Source of the DNA: Pseudomonas marincola
GTDB taxonomy: Bacteria; Pseudomonadota; Gammaproteobacteria; Pseudomonadales; Pseudomonadaceae
DNA length: 64,000 bases
Assembly: GCF_900116605.1 (NCBI RefSeq)
Contig: NZ_FPBC01000012.1
Span: 75,063-139,062, forward strand
Direction: 5' to 3'
Both the position numbers and the translations under genes were made by a program. This document shows, in pieces, positions 34,616-41,239 of the stretch (position 1 is its first letter; each line of letters opens with the position of its first letter). A model generated the notes under the pieces. It was not told where the DNA came from, did not search any database, and worked only from the letters and a program-made list of their open reading frames with translations.

Positions 34616-35842
34616 ATGAAACGTTCAGAGATTAAACGCCGCCCGTTAGCTGACACAACGCTAGCCAGCCTAGAGCCTGAAAGTACCGTCTATCGAGAGC
34701 CTGACGGGCAAGGGCTTTATTTCCGAGTGAAGCCCAACGGCGGCAAGTCATGGGAGTTGCGCTACAAGAAACCAGACGGCAAATGGTCATGGCTTGGCCT
34801 TGGGAGCTATCCAGAAGTCAGCGGAGCAGGTGCAAGGCTAAAGGCAAACAACTTGCGCACTGATGCGGCAGATGGCGTCAATCCACTTACGGCCAAGCAC
34901 GCACGCAAGGCTTCCGAACTGGAGTCGGCCAACAGTACGTTTGAGTCTCTGGCGCTAGAGTGGATAAACATCCGCCGTCCGGGATGGGCCGACAGTACAG
35001 CTAAGCGCACCATTGGCGCTCTTGAGCTGCACGCTTTCCCAGTGTTTGGAAAACGCGTATATACCAGCATACTGCCCATCGAATGGATGGAGTTTCTACA
35101 GGGCATGGAAAAGCAGGGCATCATTGAGCAGATGCGCCGGGTACGCCGTACCTGCCGGGAAATCTACGATTTAGCGCGGGTCACTGGGCGCGCTGTACAT
35201 AATCCGCTCGATGGGCTCAATCGCTTCCTTCAGTCCAAGCCCTCAGAAAACTATGCTCACGTCACTGCCGATGACTTGCCGCCGTTATTACGTGCCATCA
35301 ATGCATATCCTCACGCCCATGACCTACGCCTTGGTCTGCGTTTACTGATGATGACCGGAGTACGCCCAAGCGAGCTACGCGAGGCGAGGTGGGATGAGTT
35401 CGATTTGAAGGCAGGGCTCTGGATGATTCCTGCTGAACGAATGAAGAAACGCCGCCCGCATAGCGTGCCACTCTCTAGCCAAGCGCTTGATGCTCTTGAG
35501 CAATTAAACAGAATCACTGGCGCGTACCCTCTATTGTTCCCCGGTCGCAATGAGCGCACCAAGCCACGCAGCAACATGGCCTTTAATATGGCGTTGCGCC
35601 GCATGGGTTACGCAGGCCGGCAGACCGGCCACGGCTTTAGGCACATCGCGTCAACGATCCTGCGAGAGAACGGCTTTGCTAAAGATCATGTTGAGGCCCA
35701 GCTCTCGCATGTCGAGGATGGGGTATCAGGCGTTTATAACAAGGCAACTTATTTAGAGCAGCGGCGCACGATGATGCAATGGTATGCCGACCACCTCGAC
35801 ACACTAGCAGCTGGCAATGTGGTGAGCATCAAACGCGCATAA
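34616..35842 (+). CDS. P4-type tyrosine recombinase (integrase)
   Basis: 408 aa. N-terminal DUF4102 arm-binding domain (about 1-90, with YREPDGQGLYFRV and WLGLGSYPEV), core-binding domain (about 105-200), and catalytic domain with Arg250 (TGVRPSELR), His339 and Arg342 (HGFRH), His365 (LSH) and nucleophile Tyr379 (KATYLEQRR). All key residues are present, so it should be active. It integrates the element into the tRNA-Arg 3' end. No clear Shine-Dalgarno sequence; the inverted arm repeat abuts the ATG, which suggests autoregulation. Confidence 0.95.
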   Translation: MKRSEIKRRPLADTTLASLEPESTVYREPDGQGLYFRVKPNGGKSWELRYKKPDGKWSWLGLGSYPEVSGAGARLKANNLRTDAADGVNPLTAKHARKASELESANSTFESLALEWINIRRPGWADSTAKRTIGALELHAFPVFGKRVYTSILPIEWMEFLQGMEKQGIIEQMRRVRRTCREIYDLARVTGRAVHNPLDGLNRFLQSKPSENYAHVTADDLPPLLRAINAYPHAHDLRLGLRLLMMTGVRPSELREARWDEFDLKAGLWMIPAERMKKRRPHSVPLSSQALDALEQLNRITGAYPLLFPGRNERTKPRSNMAFNMALRRMGYAGRQTGHGFRHIASTILRENGFAKDHVEAQLSHVEDGVSGVYNKATYLEQRRTMMQWYADHLDTLAAGNVVSIKRA

Positions 35843-35943
35843 AGGTTTTTGGCTGGCCTAGCCCGACGGGGCGAAAAGTGGGCACCCACCCGCCTGACCA
35901 GCTGATCTATTCAGCATGGGTAACGCCTTGGGAGGCGAGCGCT

Positions 35944-36843
35944 ATGAGCTTCTTTACTAACCCGCTCTTTGATTCATTTGTAAGCCACGGTCTTCATTAT
36001 CCGATTAGACGACTTTCTGAACTTCAATCTAGAGCGAAACACCTTTTACACGGACGAACAGACAAAGAGATCGAGAACGCGAGAAGTACAATTTACTGGC
36101 TACTGGAAGACTACTTCAACGACGAAAAGGAATACTGGATACGCAGCCAACTAGAGTGCGGAGGCCACATACTGGGATACCTTCACGAAGAAGAACGCAC
36201 AGAGTCAGCACTCCGAGAATTAATAACTAACAATACCAATCCAGATATTGAAGGAGTACTGGACTTCCCCCAAGAGGAAAACACAAAAGAAGTTGATGCT
36301 CTTGAGCATATTCTAATGAACACTGACATAGATGACGCGGACTTCCCAAACGCTAACGCATACGAATATCTAGCCGTGCTTGCACTGGACCTGATAAACA
36401 GAGCAGTTGAGGCAGTTAGTGACAGAGATTTCCCAGACGCGCTTAAAGATGACATGCCAATGGTGTTGCTAGCAGGCATTGGCAATGACGCTGTAGATAT
36501 TACCGAAGTCGTTTGCATAGCTGAGTCACATAAGGCGCGCCAATACGCTGAAATCAAACACCTCGCAGAGTTAGCCGCAGGATTGGTAAGGCATGAAATC
36601 CAGCTAGGCACCGAAGCCGACGTACTCGCGAAAAAAAAGGTGTCAATGGGCGCGAGAAAAGCAGCAGGCGCCCGCCATAGTGAAGCCAACACCCAAAAGC
36701 TCAATGCTCAAACCGAGTGGGATAGTGTCAAAGGTACATACAGCAGCATTGCAGCGTTTGCCCGGTATCGCCACAAAGCATACGCAGTTACCGAACGCAC
36801 GCTTTACGGCTGGATCATCGCCCACCGAAAAACGAAAGCCTAA
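35944..36843 (+). CDS. Element protein of unknown function with C-terminal HTH-like end
   Basis: 299 aa from the ATG at 35944, which has GGGAGG 8 nt upstream; the open frame extends to 35779 inside the integrase end. Acidic and helical through residue 230, then a basic tail with YSSIAAFARYRHKA and ERTLYGWIIAHRK, resembling a helix-turn-helix. No Cys-based or catalytic motif recognised. AT-richer than the flanking backbone, as expected for acquired DNA. Position between integrase and AlpA is common for accessory regulators. Confidence 0.75.
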   Translation: MSFFTNPLFDSFVSHGLHYPIRRLSELQSRAKHLLHGRTDKEIENARSTIYWLLEDYFNDEKEYWIRSQLECGGHILGYLHEEERTESALRELITNNTNPDIEGVLDFPQEENTKEVDALEHILMNTDIDDADFPNANAYEYLAVLALDLINRAVEAVSDRDFPDALKDDMPMVLLAGIGNDAVDITEVVCIAESHKARQYAEIKHLAELAAGLVRHEIQLGTEADVLAKKKVSMGARKAAGARHSEANTQKLNAQTEWDSVKGTYSSIAAFARYRHKAYAVTERTLYGWIIAHRKTKA

Positions 36844-36844
36844 G

Positions 36845-36884
36845 CTGTACAGTGTGCGCGCAGACTGTACAGCGTGCGCGCACA
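36845..36884. repeat. Two tandem 20-bp repeats upstream of the AlpA-like gene
   Basis: Unit CTGTACAG[T/C]GTGCGCGCA plus two bases, twice in direct tandem with two differences. Each unit holds two palindromes, CTGTACAG and TGCGCGCA. Placed 80 bp before the AlpA-like start, so likely operator sites. Confidence 0.7.
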
Positions 36885-36963
36885 CCGGACTGCCCCCGCC
36901 CCACAACCCCCGCCAATCTATTCCTGTGCCAGTCAATATCTACCAGACACAGGAACTAGCCAC

Positions 36964-37239
36964 ATGGACAACATCCGCACTATTAAGGCAGCCAGTTGCG
37001 CGGCAAACCTTCTACAGTTCGACCCCGCGACTACCATCATCCGTATGCCTGAATTTGAGATCATCGTCGGGTTAGCCCGCCCGACGATCTACAAGCGCAT
37101 GAAAGACGACCCGACCTTCCCCCGCCCGGTGCCGCTTAGCGACAGCAAGTCGCGTGGTGCGCCTGTGGGTTGGGTGCTGGGGGAAGTTCAGGAATGGGTG
37201 CGCAAGCGCATTGCACTGCGTACTGAGGTGACAGCATGA
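36964..37239 (+). CDS. AlpA-family transcriptional regulator / excisionase-like
   Basis: 91 aa from the ATG at 36964 (AGGA 9 nt upstream). MerR-like winged HTH of the AlpA type: IIRMPEFEIIVGLARPTIYKRM is the recognition region (its core is VGLARPTIYKRM), followed by FPRPVPL and VGWVLGEVQEWVRKR. AlpA proteins activate excision and early genes in P4-like elements. Its TGA overlaps the KilA-N gene start (ATGA). Confidence 0.88.
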   Translation: MDNIRTIKAASCAANLLQFDPATTIIRMPEFEIIVGLARPTIYKRMKDDPTFPRPVPLSDSKSRGAPVGWVLGEVQEWVRKRIALRTEVTA

Positions 37240-37883
37240 GTTCAATTACTGTCAGCGCTCACGGCACAACCTTGCTTGCCATTGACGAACAGACCGGCTA
37301 TTTCAACGCCAGCCTCTTAACTCGGCAGAACAGCAAAAACCCGAAAGAGTTCCTTTGCACTTTTGAGGCTTACTCACTGTTGAATGCGGCAGCTGCGACG
37401 CTTGGCGAGTCGATCAACGAGAAATGGCAAGACCTACAGTATGTGAGAAACAACAAGCCTCAATACTTCGATGCTCTCAAAGATGCAAAAGTGATCATTG
37501 GGTATGCAGGGACGCCAGGGATGCGCGTATCGCCTGGTAAGAACATTGCAGGCAGCATTCCTGATTATCAGCCGGGGCTTTGGCTTCACCCTTATTTAGC
37601 GGCGCCCTTTGTTCGCTGGATGGAGCCCTCCAGCTACACCTACCAAAAAAGCACCCTCGCCCCTTTGGTAGATCAGGCTCTCGAGAAATATCAGAACCAG
37701 CCCGTAATTGAGAAACCTGTTTGCGAAATTGCGCACACCTTCTCTGGCTTAGTTACCCCTGAAGAGATGGAGCAAATCAAAGTAATTGACCGGATGTTGA
37801 TCGAGGACGGCGCCTCCGATAACGAGCGCTATCAACTGATCAATGACCGCGTTGATCTGTTAATTCAGGCACGGGAGAGTTAA
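37236..37883 (+). CDS. KilA-N domain protein (first copy)
   Basis: 215 aa. KilA-N-like fold: GYFNASLLTR (the 'YINATK'-type strand), SPGKNIAG, and the diagnostic GLWLHPYLAAPFVRWM. C-terminal 60 residues are helical and acidic. KilA-N domains bind DNA in many phages and viruses. Coupled to AlpA by a 4-nt overlap. A second, different KilA-N protein lies 300 bp downstream. Confidence 0.83.
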   Translation: MSSITVSAHGTTLLAIDEQTGYFNASLLTRQNSKNPKEFLCTFEAYSLLNAAAATLGESINEKWQDLQYVRNNKPQYFDALKDAKVIIGYAGTPGMRVSPGKNIAGSIPDYQPGLWLHPYLAAPFVRWMEPSSYTYQKSTLAPLVDQALEKYQNQPVIEKPVCEIAHTFSGLVTPEEMEQIKVIDRMLIEDGASDNERYQLINDRVDLLIQARES

Positions 37884-37886
37884 ATC

Positions 37887-38192
37887 ATGGGCAAAAATAA
37901 AGCCGACCAACAGGCCAGCTCTAAAAATTCTCACCTGAATAATACCAGTGTTCATGCTCAGCGCGCCCGACTACTAGAGCGATTCCATCAAGTCGGCTCA
38001 GTTACTACCATCGCCGCGCGCAATGACCTGAACATCATGATGCCCGCCGCCCGCGTGAAGGAGCTACGCGAACTGGGGCACCCCATCAAAACACATCGCA
38101 TCACCATGACCGATGAGCAGGGCCGCACTCACCAAGGTGTGGCGCTGTACTACATCGGCGCACTACCGGCAGACAGTGAGGTGAGAGCATGA
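37887..38192 (+). CDS. Small helix-turn-helix protein
   Basis: 101 aa. After a polar N-terminal tail, residues 27-75 form a winged-helix region: RARLLERFHQVGSVTTIAA followed by ARVKELRELGHPI, as in phage-type HTH proteins next to replication genes. Starts 3 nt after the first KilA-N gene and overlaps the second (ATGA). Likely regulator or replication accessory protein. Confidence 0.75.
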   Translation: MGKNKADQQASSKNSHLNNTSVHAQRARLLERFHQVGSVTTIAARNDLNIMMPAARVKELRELGHPIKTHRITMTDEQGRTHQGVALYYIGALPADSEVRA

Positions 38193-38845
38193 GCGTCCGA
38201 ATAGTCCCATTCAGCTACGAAGGTCAGGCCGTGGCGTTCAACGCTGACGGATGGATCAATGCAACCCAAGCGGCTGAACGCTTTGGCAAGGTTCCCAACG
38301 AGTGGCTGCGTCTACCCGATACCGAGCGCTATCTCGACGGAATGAAACGTAGATACGGGGAAATCCCGTATGTAAAAACCAGTCGCGCCCGCGCTGATCG
38401 TGGTGGCGGCACCTGGCTACACCCAAAACTTGCAGTGAAGTTTGCACGCTGGCTTTCCGTGGACTTTGAGATCTGGTGTGACGAGCAGGTTGATGGCCTG
38501 TTACGCGGCGAATCGAAACCATGGTCAGCCGCTCGCCATGAAGCTGCAATCGGCCACAAAGCGGTGTGTGATGCCCTAGCGTTTAACTTTGAGATTCAAG
38601 GCAAGACCGCCAAGGCGCACCATTACATCAATGAGTCGCGGCTGATTAACAAAGTCATCACCGGCTCATTCGCTGGCCGCGACCGTGACCAGTTGAGCGA
38701 ACGTGAACTGGAGATCGTGACCCTTGCTGAGTTGCGCGATACGGCGTTAATCGGCGCTGGTTTGGCCTATGCCGAGCGTAAAGCCAACTTGCTGTGCTAC
38801 GTCCGCGAATTGCAGAGCAAGCATCAACGGAGGGTTGCAGCATGA
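38189..38845 (+). CDS. KilA-N domain protein (second copy)
   Basis: 218 aa. Clear KilA-N: FNADGWINATQAAERFGK, then WLRLPDTERYL, RGGGTWLHPKLAVKFARWL and FEIWCDEQVDGLL. The C-terminal half (about 110-218) is helical and may mediate oligomerisation. Ends where the C4-type regulatory region begins, so it is the last gene transcribed before the candidate attenuator. Confidence 0.88.
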   Translation: MSVRIVPFSYEGQAVAFNADGWINATQAAERFGKVPNEWLRLPDTERYLDGMKRRYGEIPYVKTSRARADRGGGTWLHPKLAVKFARWLSVDFEIWCDEQVDGLLRGESKPWSAARHEAAIGHKAVCDALAFNFEIQGKTAKAHHYINESRLINKVITGSFAGRDRDQLSERELEIVTLAELRDTALIGAGLAYAERKANLLCYVRELQSKHQRRVAA

Positions 38846-38925
38846 TGCACAGACAATCTTTCTCGGCTATTGCCAAGCATCACACCCCGACCTATAGTTC
38901 ACCCGTCGTCACATTGCTGGCGACC

Positions 38926-38991
38926 GGGTTTTGCAGCCCGAACATCGTTAGGCGCATGAGCGCCACCATTCCGAAAGCTGGCGCTTTTTTT
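38926..38991 (+). promoter_or_regulatory. C4-target copy followed by intrinsic terminator (attenuator)
   Basis: GGTTTTGCAG (38927-38936) and CGTTAGGC (38946-38953) are complementary to two segments of the C4-type RNA downstream. Six bases later comes a 7-bp stem AGCGCCA/TGGCGCT (38959-38985) ending in seven T. The layout matches a site where antisense pairing decides between termination and read-through, as in phage P4 immunity. Confidence 0.7.
38959..38991 (+). terminator. Rho-independent terminator in the immunity region
   Basis: 7-bp stem AGCGCCA/TGGCGCT with a 13-nt loop and a T7 tail, just after the first C4-target copy and before the C4-type RNA. Confidence 0.8.
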
Positions 38992-39012
38992 GTGTCTGCC
39001 GTTTCGTTTTAT

Positions 39013-39090
39013 GGTGGCTGTGCGCGGGGCGCTCTCGAGCGCGCCGGGTGCCTAACGTCCCGGTCTGCAAACCTGCGTACAGCCGCCACC
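39013..39090 (+). ncRNA. C4-type antisense RNA (P1 C4 / P4 CI family)
   Basis: The segment opens with GGTGGCTGT and closes with ACAGCCGCCACC, forming an outer stem. Inside is a hairpin around GGCGCTCTCGAGCGC, then two exposed antisense stretches: CCTAACGT (39051-39058) and CTGCAAA (39065-39071). Both are complementary to matching segments upstream (38927-38953) and downstream (39098-39134). The outer stem, inner hairpin and paired antisense stretches are the features I recall for C4 antisense RNAs of phages P1/P7 and CI RNA of P4, which act as immunity repressors. The downstream target includes the ribosome site of the next ORF. Confidence 0.8.
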
Positions 39091-39097
39091 CAATCCC

Positions 39098-39136
39098 GTT
39101 TTGCAGCGGGTAGTAGCGGCTCCCCAACGTTAGGAG
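39098..39136 (+). promoter_or_regulatory. Downstream C4-target covering the ribosome site of the next ORF
   Basis: GTTTTGCAG (39098-39106) and ACGTTAGGAG (39127-39136) pair with the C4-type RNA. TTAGGAG is also the Shine-Dalgarno sequence of the ATG at 39145, so antisense pairing should block its translation. Confidence 0.7.
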
Positions 39137-39144
39137 CCACACCC

Positions 39145-39312
39145 ATGAAAAACACGAACGCCCTCAATCCGTCCGCCTCACACGCCCAAGCGTGGAAAGC
39201 CCGCGCTATGGCCGCACTACGCGCCGACTCAAGCCTGAGCACACGACTTGCGCGGTATAACGCAGCAATGGCCCGTGCTCGCCAACTGGAAGCCGCTGGA
39301 GGTGCCGTATGA
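39145..39312 (+). CDS. Small ORF under C4-type control
   Basis: 55 aa from the ATG at 39145, AGGAG 8 nt upstream; the frame is open further upstream through the RNA region but that part is non-coding in character. Basic, Ala/Arg-rich and helical (AWKARAMAALRADSSL, ARARQLEAAG). By position it matches the small kil/icd-like genes that C4/CI RNAs silence; no sequence motif confirms this. Overlaps the next gene by 4 nt. Confidence 0.7.
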   Translation: MKNTNALNPSASHAQAWKARAMAALRADSSLSTRLARYNAAMARARQLEAAGGAV

Positions 39313-39614
39313 ACCCTTGGAGCGAGAACCTAATTAGCACCGCCAGCTTTGACAACATGCCCCACGCGCAACTCGACGCAATCAGCCGCAGCGCTGAAAG
39401 CCAGAATATGACCCTTTGCCAAGGTGTAGCCGCAATTGGCACCGTGCTAGCCGTCGCAGCACAGAACGAGGACGCGGGTTTAAGCATGGCCGCAGTAGCA
39501 GACCTAGGTTGGTTACTTGAAAGCCTAGGCAAGCTCAGCGCGGCAATCACTGACCAAGGTAACGCAGCACGCTCTTATAGCGACTGGCACAACGCCCAAA
39601 AGCGCGAGGGTTAA
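39309..39614 (+). CDS. Small element protein, unknown function
   Basis: 101 aa. Starts in a 4-nt overlap with the previous ORF. Predicted helical; contains LGWLLESLGKLSAAI, a segment also typical of small DUF3077-like prophage proteins. Rich in Ala and Asn, no Cys cluster. Part of the polycistronic early region leading to the primase. Confidence 0.7.
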   Translation: MNPWSENLISTASFDNMPHAQLDAISRSAESQNMTLCQGVAAIGTVLAVAAQNEDAGLSMAAVADLGWLLESLGKLSAAITDQGNAARSYSDWHNAQKREG

Positions 39615-39617
39615 CCC

Positions 39618-39905
39618 ATGCAAATTAAAAACGGCACCCATGTGCCGACGGGATCGGCTTGCCCGAAGAAAGCCACAGAGCTGTTTTATGTCAGCCACCC
39701 CAAGGCTGCGCGGGCATTGCTGGGGCCGTTTCTTACTCAAGCTGACGCTGAGTGTGGCCGCATCGTTATGCGCAGCCCTGACGCTGTTGTGACCGCTTGC
39801 ATGGTTGAGCAGGTAGACGACCTAACCCATTGGCACGCGGTGAACAATGCGCAGGTTTGCCGTGCGTTTGCTGGTGCCGCTCAACTGAGGGTGAGCTATG
39901 AATAA
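39618..39905 (+). CDS. Small element protein, unknown function
   Basis: 95 aa, three nt after the preceding gene and overlapping the next by 8 nt. Has FYVSHPKAARALLGPFLTQADAE, suggesting a small alpha/beta fold (core quoted KAARALLGPFLTQADAE). No motif that fixes function. Coding character is supported by its place in an unbroken chain of overlapping genes. Confidence 0.65.
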   Translation: MQIKNGTHVPTGSACPKKATELFYVSHPKAARALLGPFLTQADAECGRIVMRSPDAVVTACMVEQVDDLTHWHAVNNAQVCRAFAGAAQLRVSYE

Positions 39906-40368
39906 CGCCACATCACTATGCCCGGTGAGCATGGTTCATCACTACACCACCGAGCGACATCACCTTCCGTTGATTCTGGCTGACGGCGAACTAATACCCA
40001 GCAATGCCGGTGCCGAGCACGAAGCGCCGTTGCTGTGGTTTTCCCGTGCCGTGCGCTGGGAGGCGACCGCAACAAAAATGATTCAGGGGGCTGATGGTCT
40101 GCGCCTGCTGACATTCAATGAACAGCTCGCCTCGCTCGGCTGTGTGCGGTTCTCGCTGCGCGCTGATGATCCGCGCCTGCTGAATTGGGTAGACGCCTGC
40201 AAAGCCGCCGGAATGAGCAGCACCACCCGGCGCAAGCTGGAAACGGTAGGCCGCAAACGCGGTGGCTCGCCTGCTGACTGGGTGGCTGTGCGTAGTTCCG
40301 TGTCGCTTGCTGATGTTCGCCTGCAACGCTTCGACGGGGCTTCATGGGTGGGGGTAGATCATGGATAA
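39898..40368 (+). CDS. Possible ADP-ribosyltransferase-fold (DarT/DUF4433-like) protein
   Basis: 156 aa. The N terminus reads VHHYTTERHHLPLILADGEL and then PLLWFSRAVRW, the pattern HxYT ... I/L ... G ... WFS seen in DarT/DUF4433 and related ART-fold proteins. Later VRFSLRADDP and VAVRSSVSLADV could supply the remaining strands, but no clear catalytic Glu can be assigned. Located directly before the primase, overlapping it by 8 nt. No partner antitoxin is obvious. Fold assignment is inference. Confidence 0.6.
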   Translation: MNNATSLCPVSMVHHYTTERHHLPLILADGELIPSNAGAEHEAPLLWFSRAVRWEATATKMIQGADGLRLLTFNEQLASLGCVRFSLRADDPRLLNWVDACKAAGMSSTTRRKLETVGRKRGGSPADWVAVRSSVSLADVRLQRFDGASWVGVDHG

Positions 40369-41239
40369 CATCGTTATCGCATTCCGTGACGCGCTGCAAA
40401 GTGCCTTTGGCCAACTTGATTGGTTGCCAGTACCTGATGGCGAGATTCACCGCTTCCGTGTTCCCGACGACAAGTCAGGCAGTCAAAACGGTTGGTACAT
40501 CATCTATCCAGATGGCATTGCATCGGGTGCGTTCGGTAGCTGGAAGACGGGCGGCACCAATACATGGTGTAGCCGTGAGCCGGTGGACGCCCGCGAAGCC
40601 GAGCAGGTACGACAGCGCATCGAGCAGGCACGCCGCCAACGCGAAGCTGAGCAGCACCAACGCCAGCAAGCCGCAGCCGAGTACGCAAATCGCCTATGGC
40701 GTGACGCTCGTCGCGCCGATCCCGATCACCCCTATCTACTTGCAAAGGGTGTTCGCCCGTATGGGTTGCGCCAACGTGGCGATGAACTGCTGGTGCCGTT
40801 GTACGCAGACGGTGCGCTGGTGAACCTGCAACGCATCAAACCGGACGGGAGCAAGCGCTTCTTGTTCGGTGGCCGTATCAAGGGCAGCTATTCGCCACTA
40901 GGCAGCATCACACTCGGCAAGCCGCTACTTGTCTGTGAAGGCTGGGCAACGGGCGCAACGCTTCACGCAAACGGCTACACCGCCGCCTGTGCGATGAACG
41001 CGGGAAACCTGACACCTGTTGCGCTGGCACTGCGAGCAAATCACCCAAACATCGAAATAATCATCGCCGGCGACGACGACCGCATGACCGAAGGAAACCC
41101 CGGACGCACCGCAGCAAATGCCGCCGCCATTGCGTGTGGCGGGCTTGTCACCTTTCCCGAGTGGCCCGCCGACTCCCCGCAATCACTCACAGACTTTAAC
41201 GATCTAGCAGCTTGGAGCCGCCAACATGAGCAAGCCTGA
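40361..41239 (+). CDS. Toprim-domain primase-like protein
   Basis: 292 aa. N-terminal part with FGSWKTGGTNTWCS, a Gln/Arg-rich coiled coil (about 75-110), the DHPYLLAKGV hinge, and a C-terminal Toprim domain: catalytic Glu193 in LLVCEGWATGATLH and the DxD motif as Asp238-Asp240 in AGDDDR. This is the primase half of satellite/phage replication systems whose helicase half is DUF927, encoded next with a 14-nt overlap. Together they likely prime and unwind the element's origin. Confidence 0.92.
   Translation: MDNIVIAFRDALQSAFGQLDWLPVPDGEIHRFRVPDDKSGSQNGWYIIYPDGIASGAFGSWKTGGTNTWCSREPVDAREAEQVRQRIEQARRQREAEQHQRQQAAAEYANRLWRDARRADPDHPYLLAKGVRPYGLRQRGDELLVPLYADGALVNLQRIKPDGSKRFLFGGRIKGSYSPLGSITLGKPLLVCEGWATGATLHANGYTAACAMNAGNLTPVALALRANHPNIEIIIAGDDDRMTEGNPGRTAANAAAIACGGLVTFPEWPADSPQSLTDFNDLAAWSRQHEQA

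Noticed and set aside
38842..39144. Upstream extension of the 55-aa ORF into a 157-aa protein
   Set aside because: The region is explained by the C4-type RNA, its targets and a strong terminator; the ribosome site is at 39135, just before the ATG at 39145.
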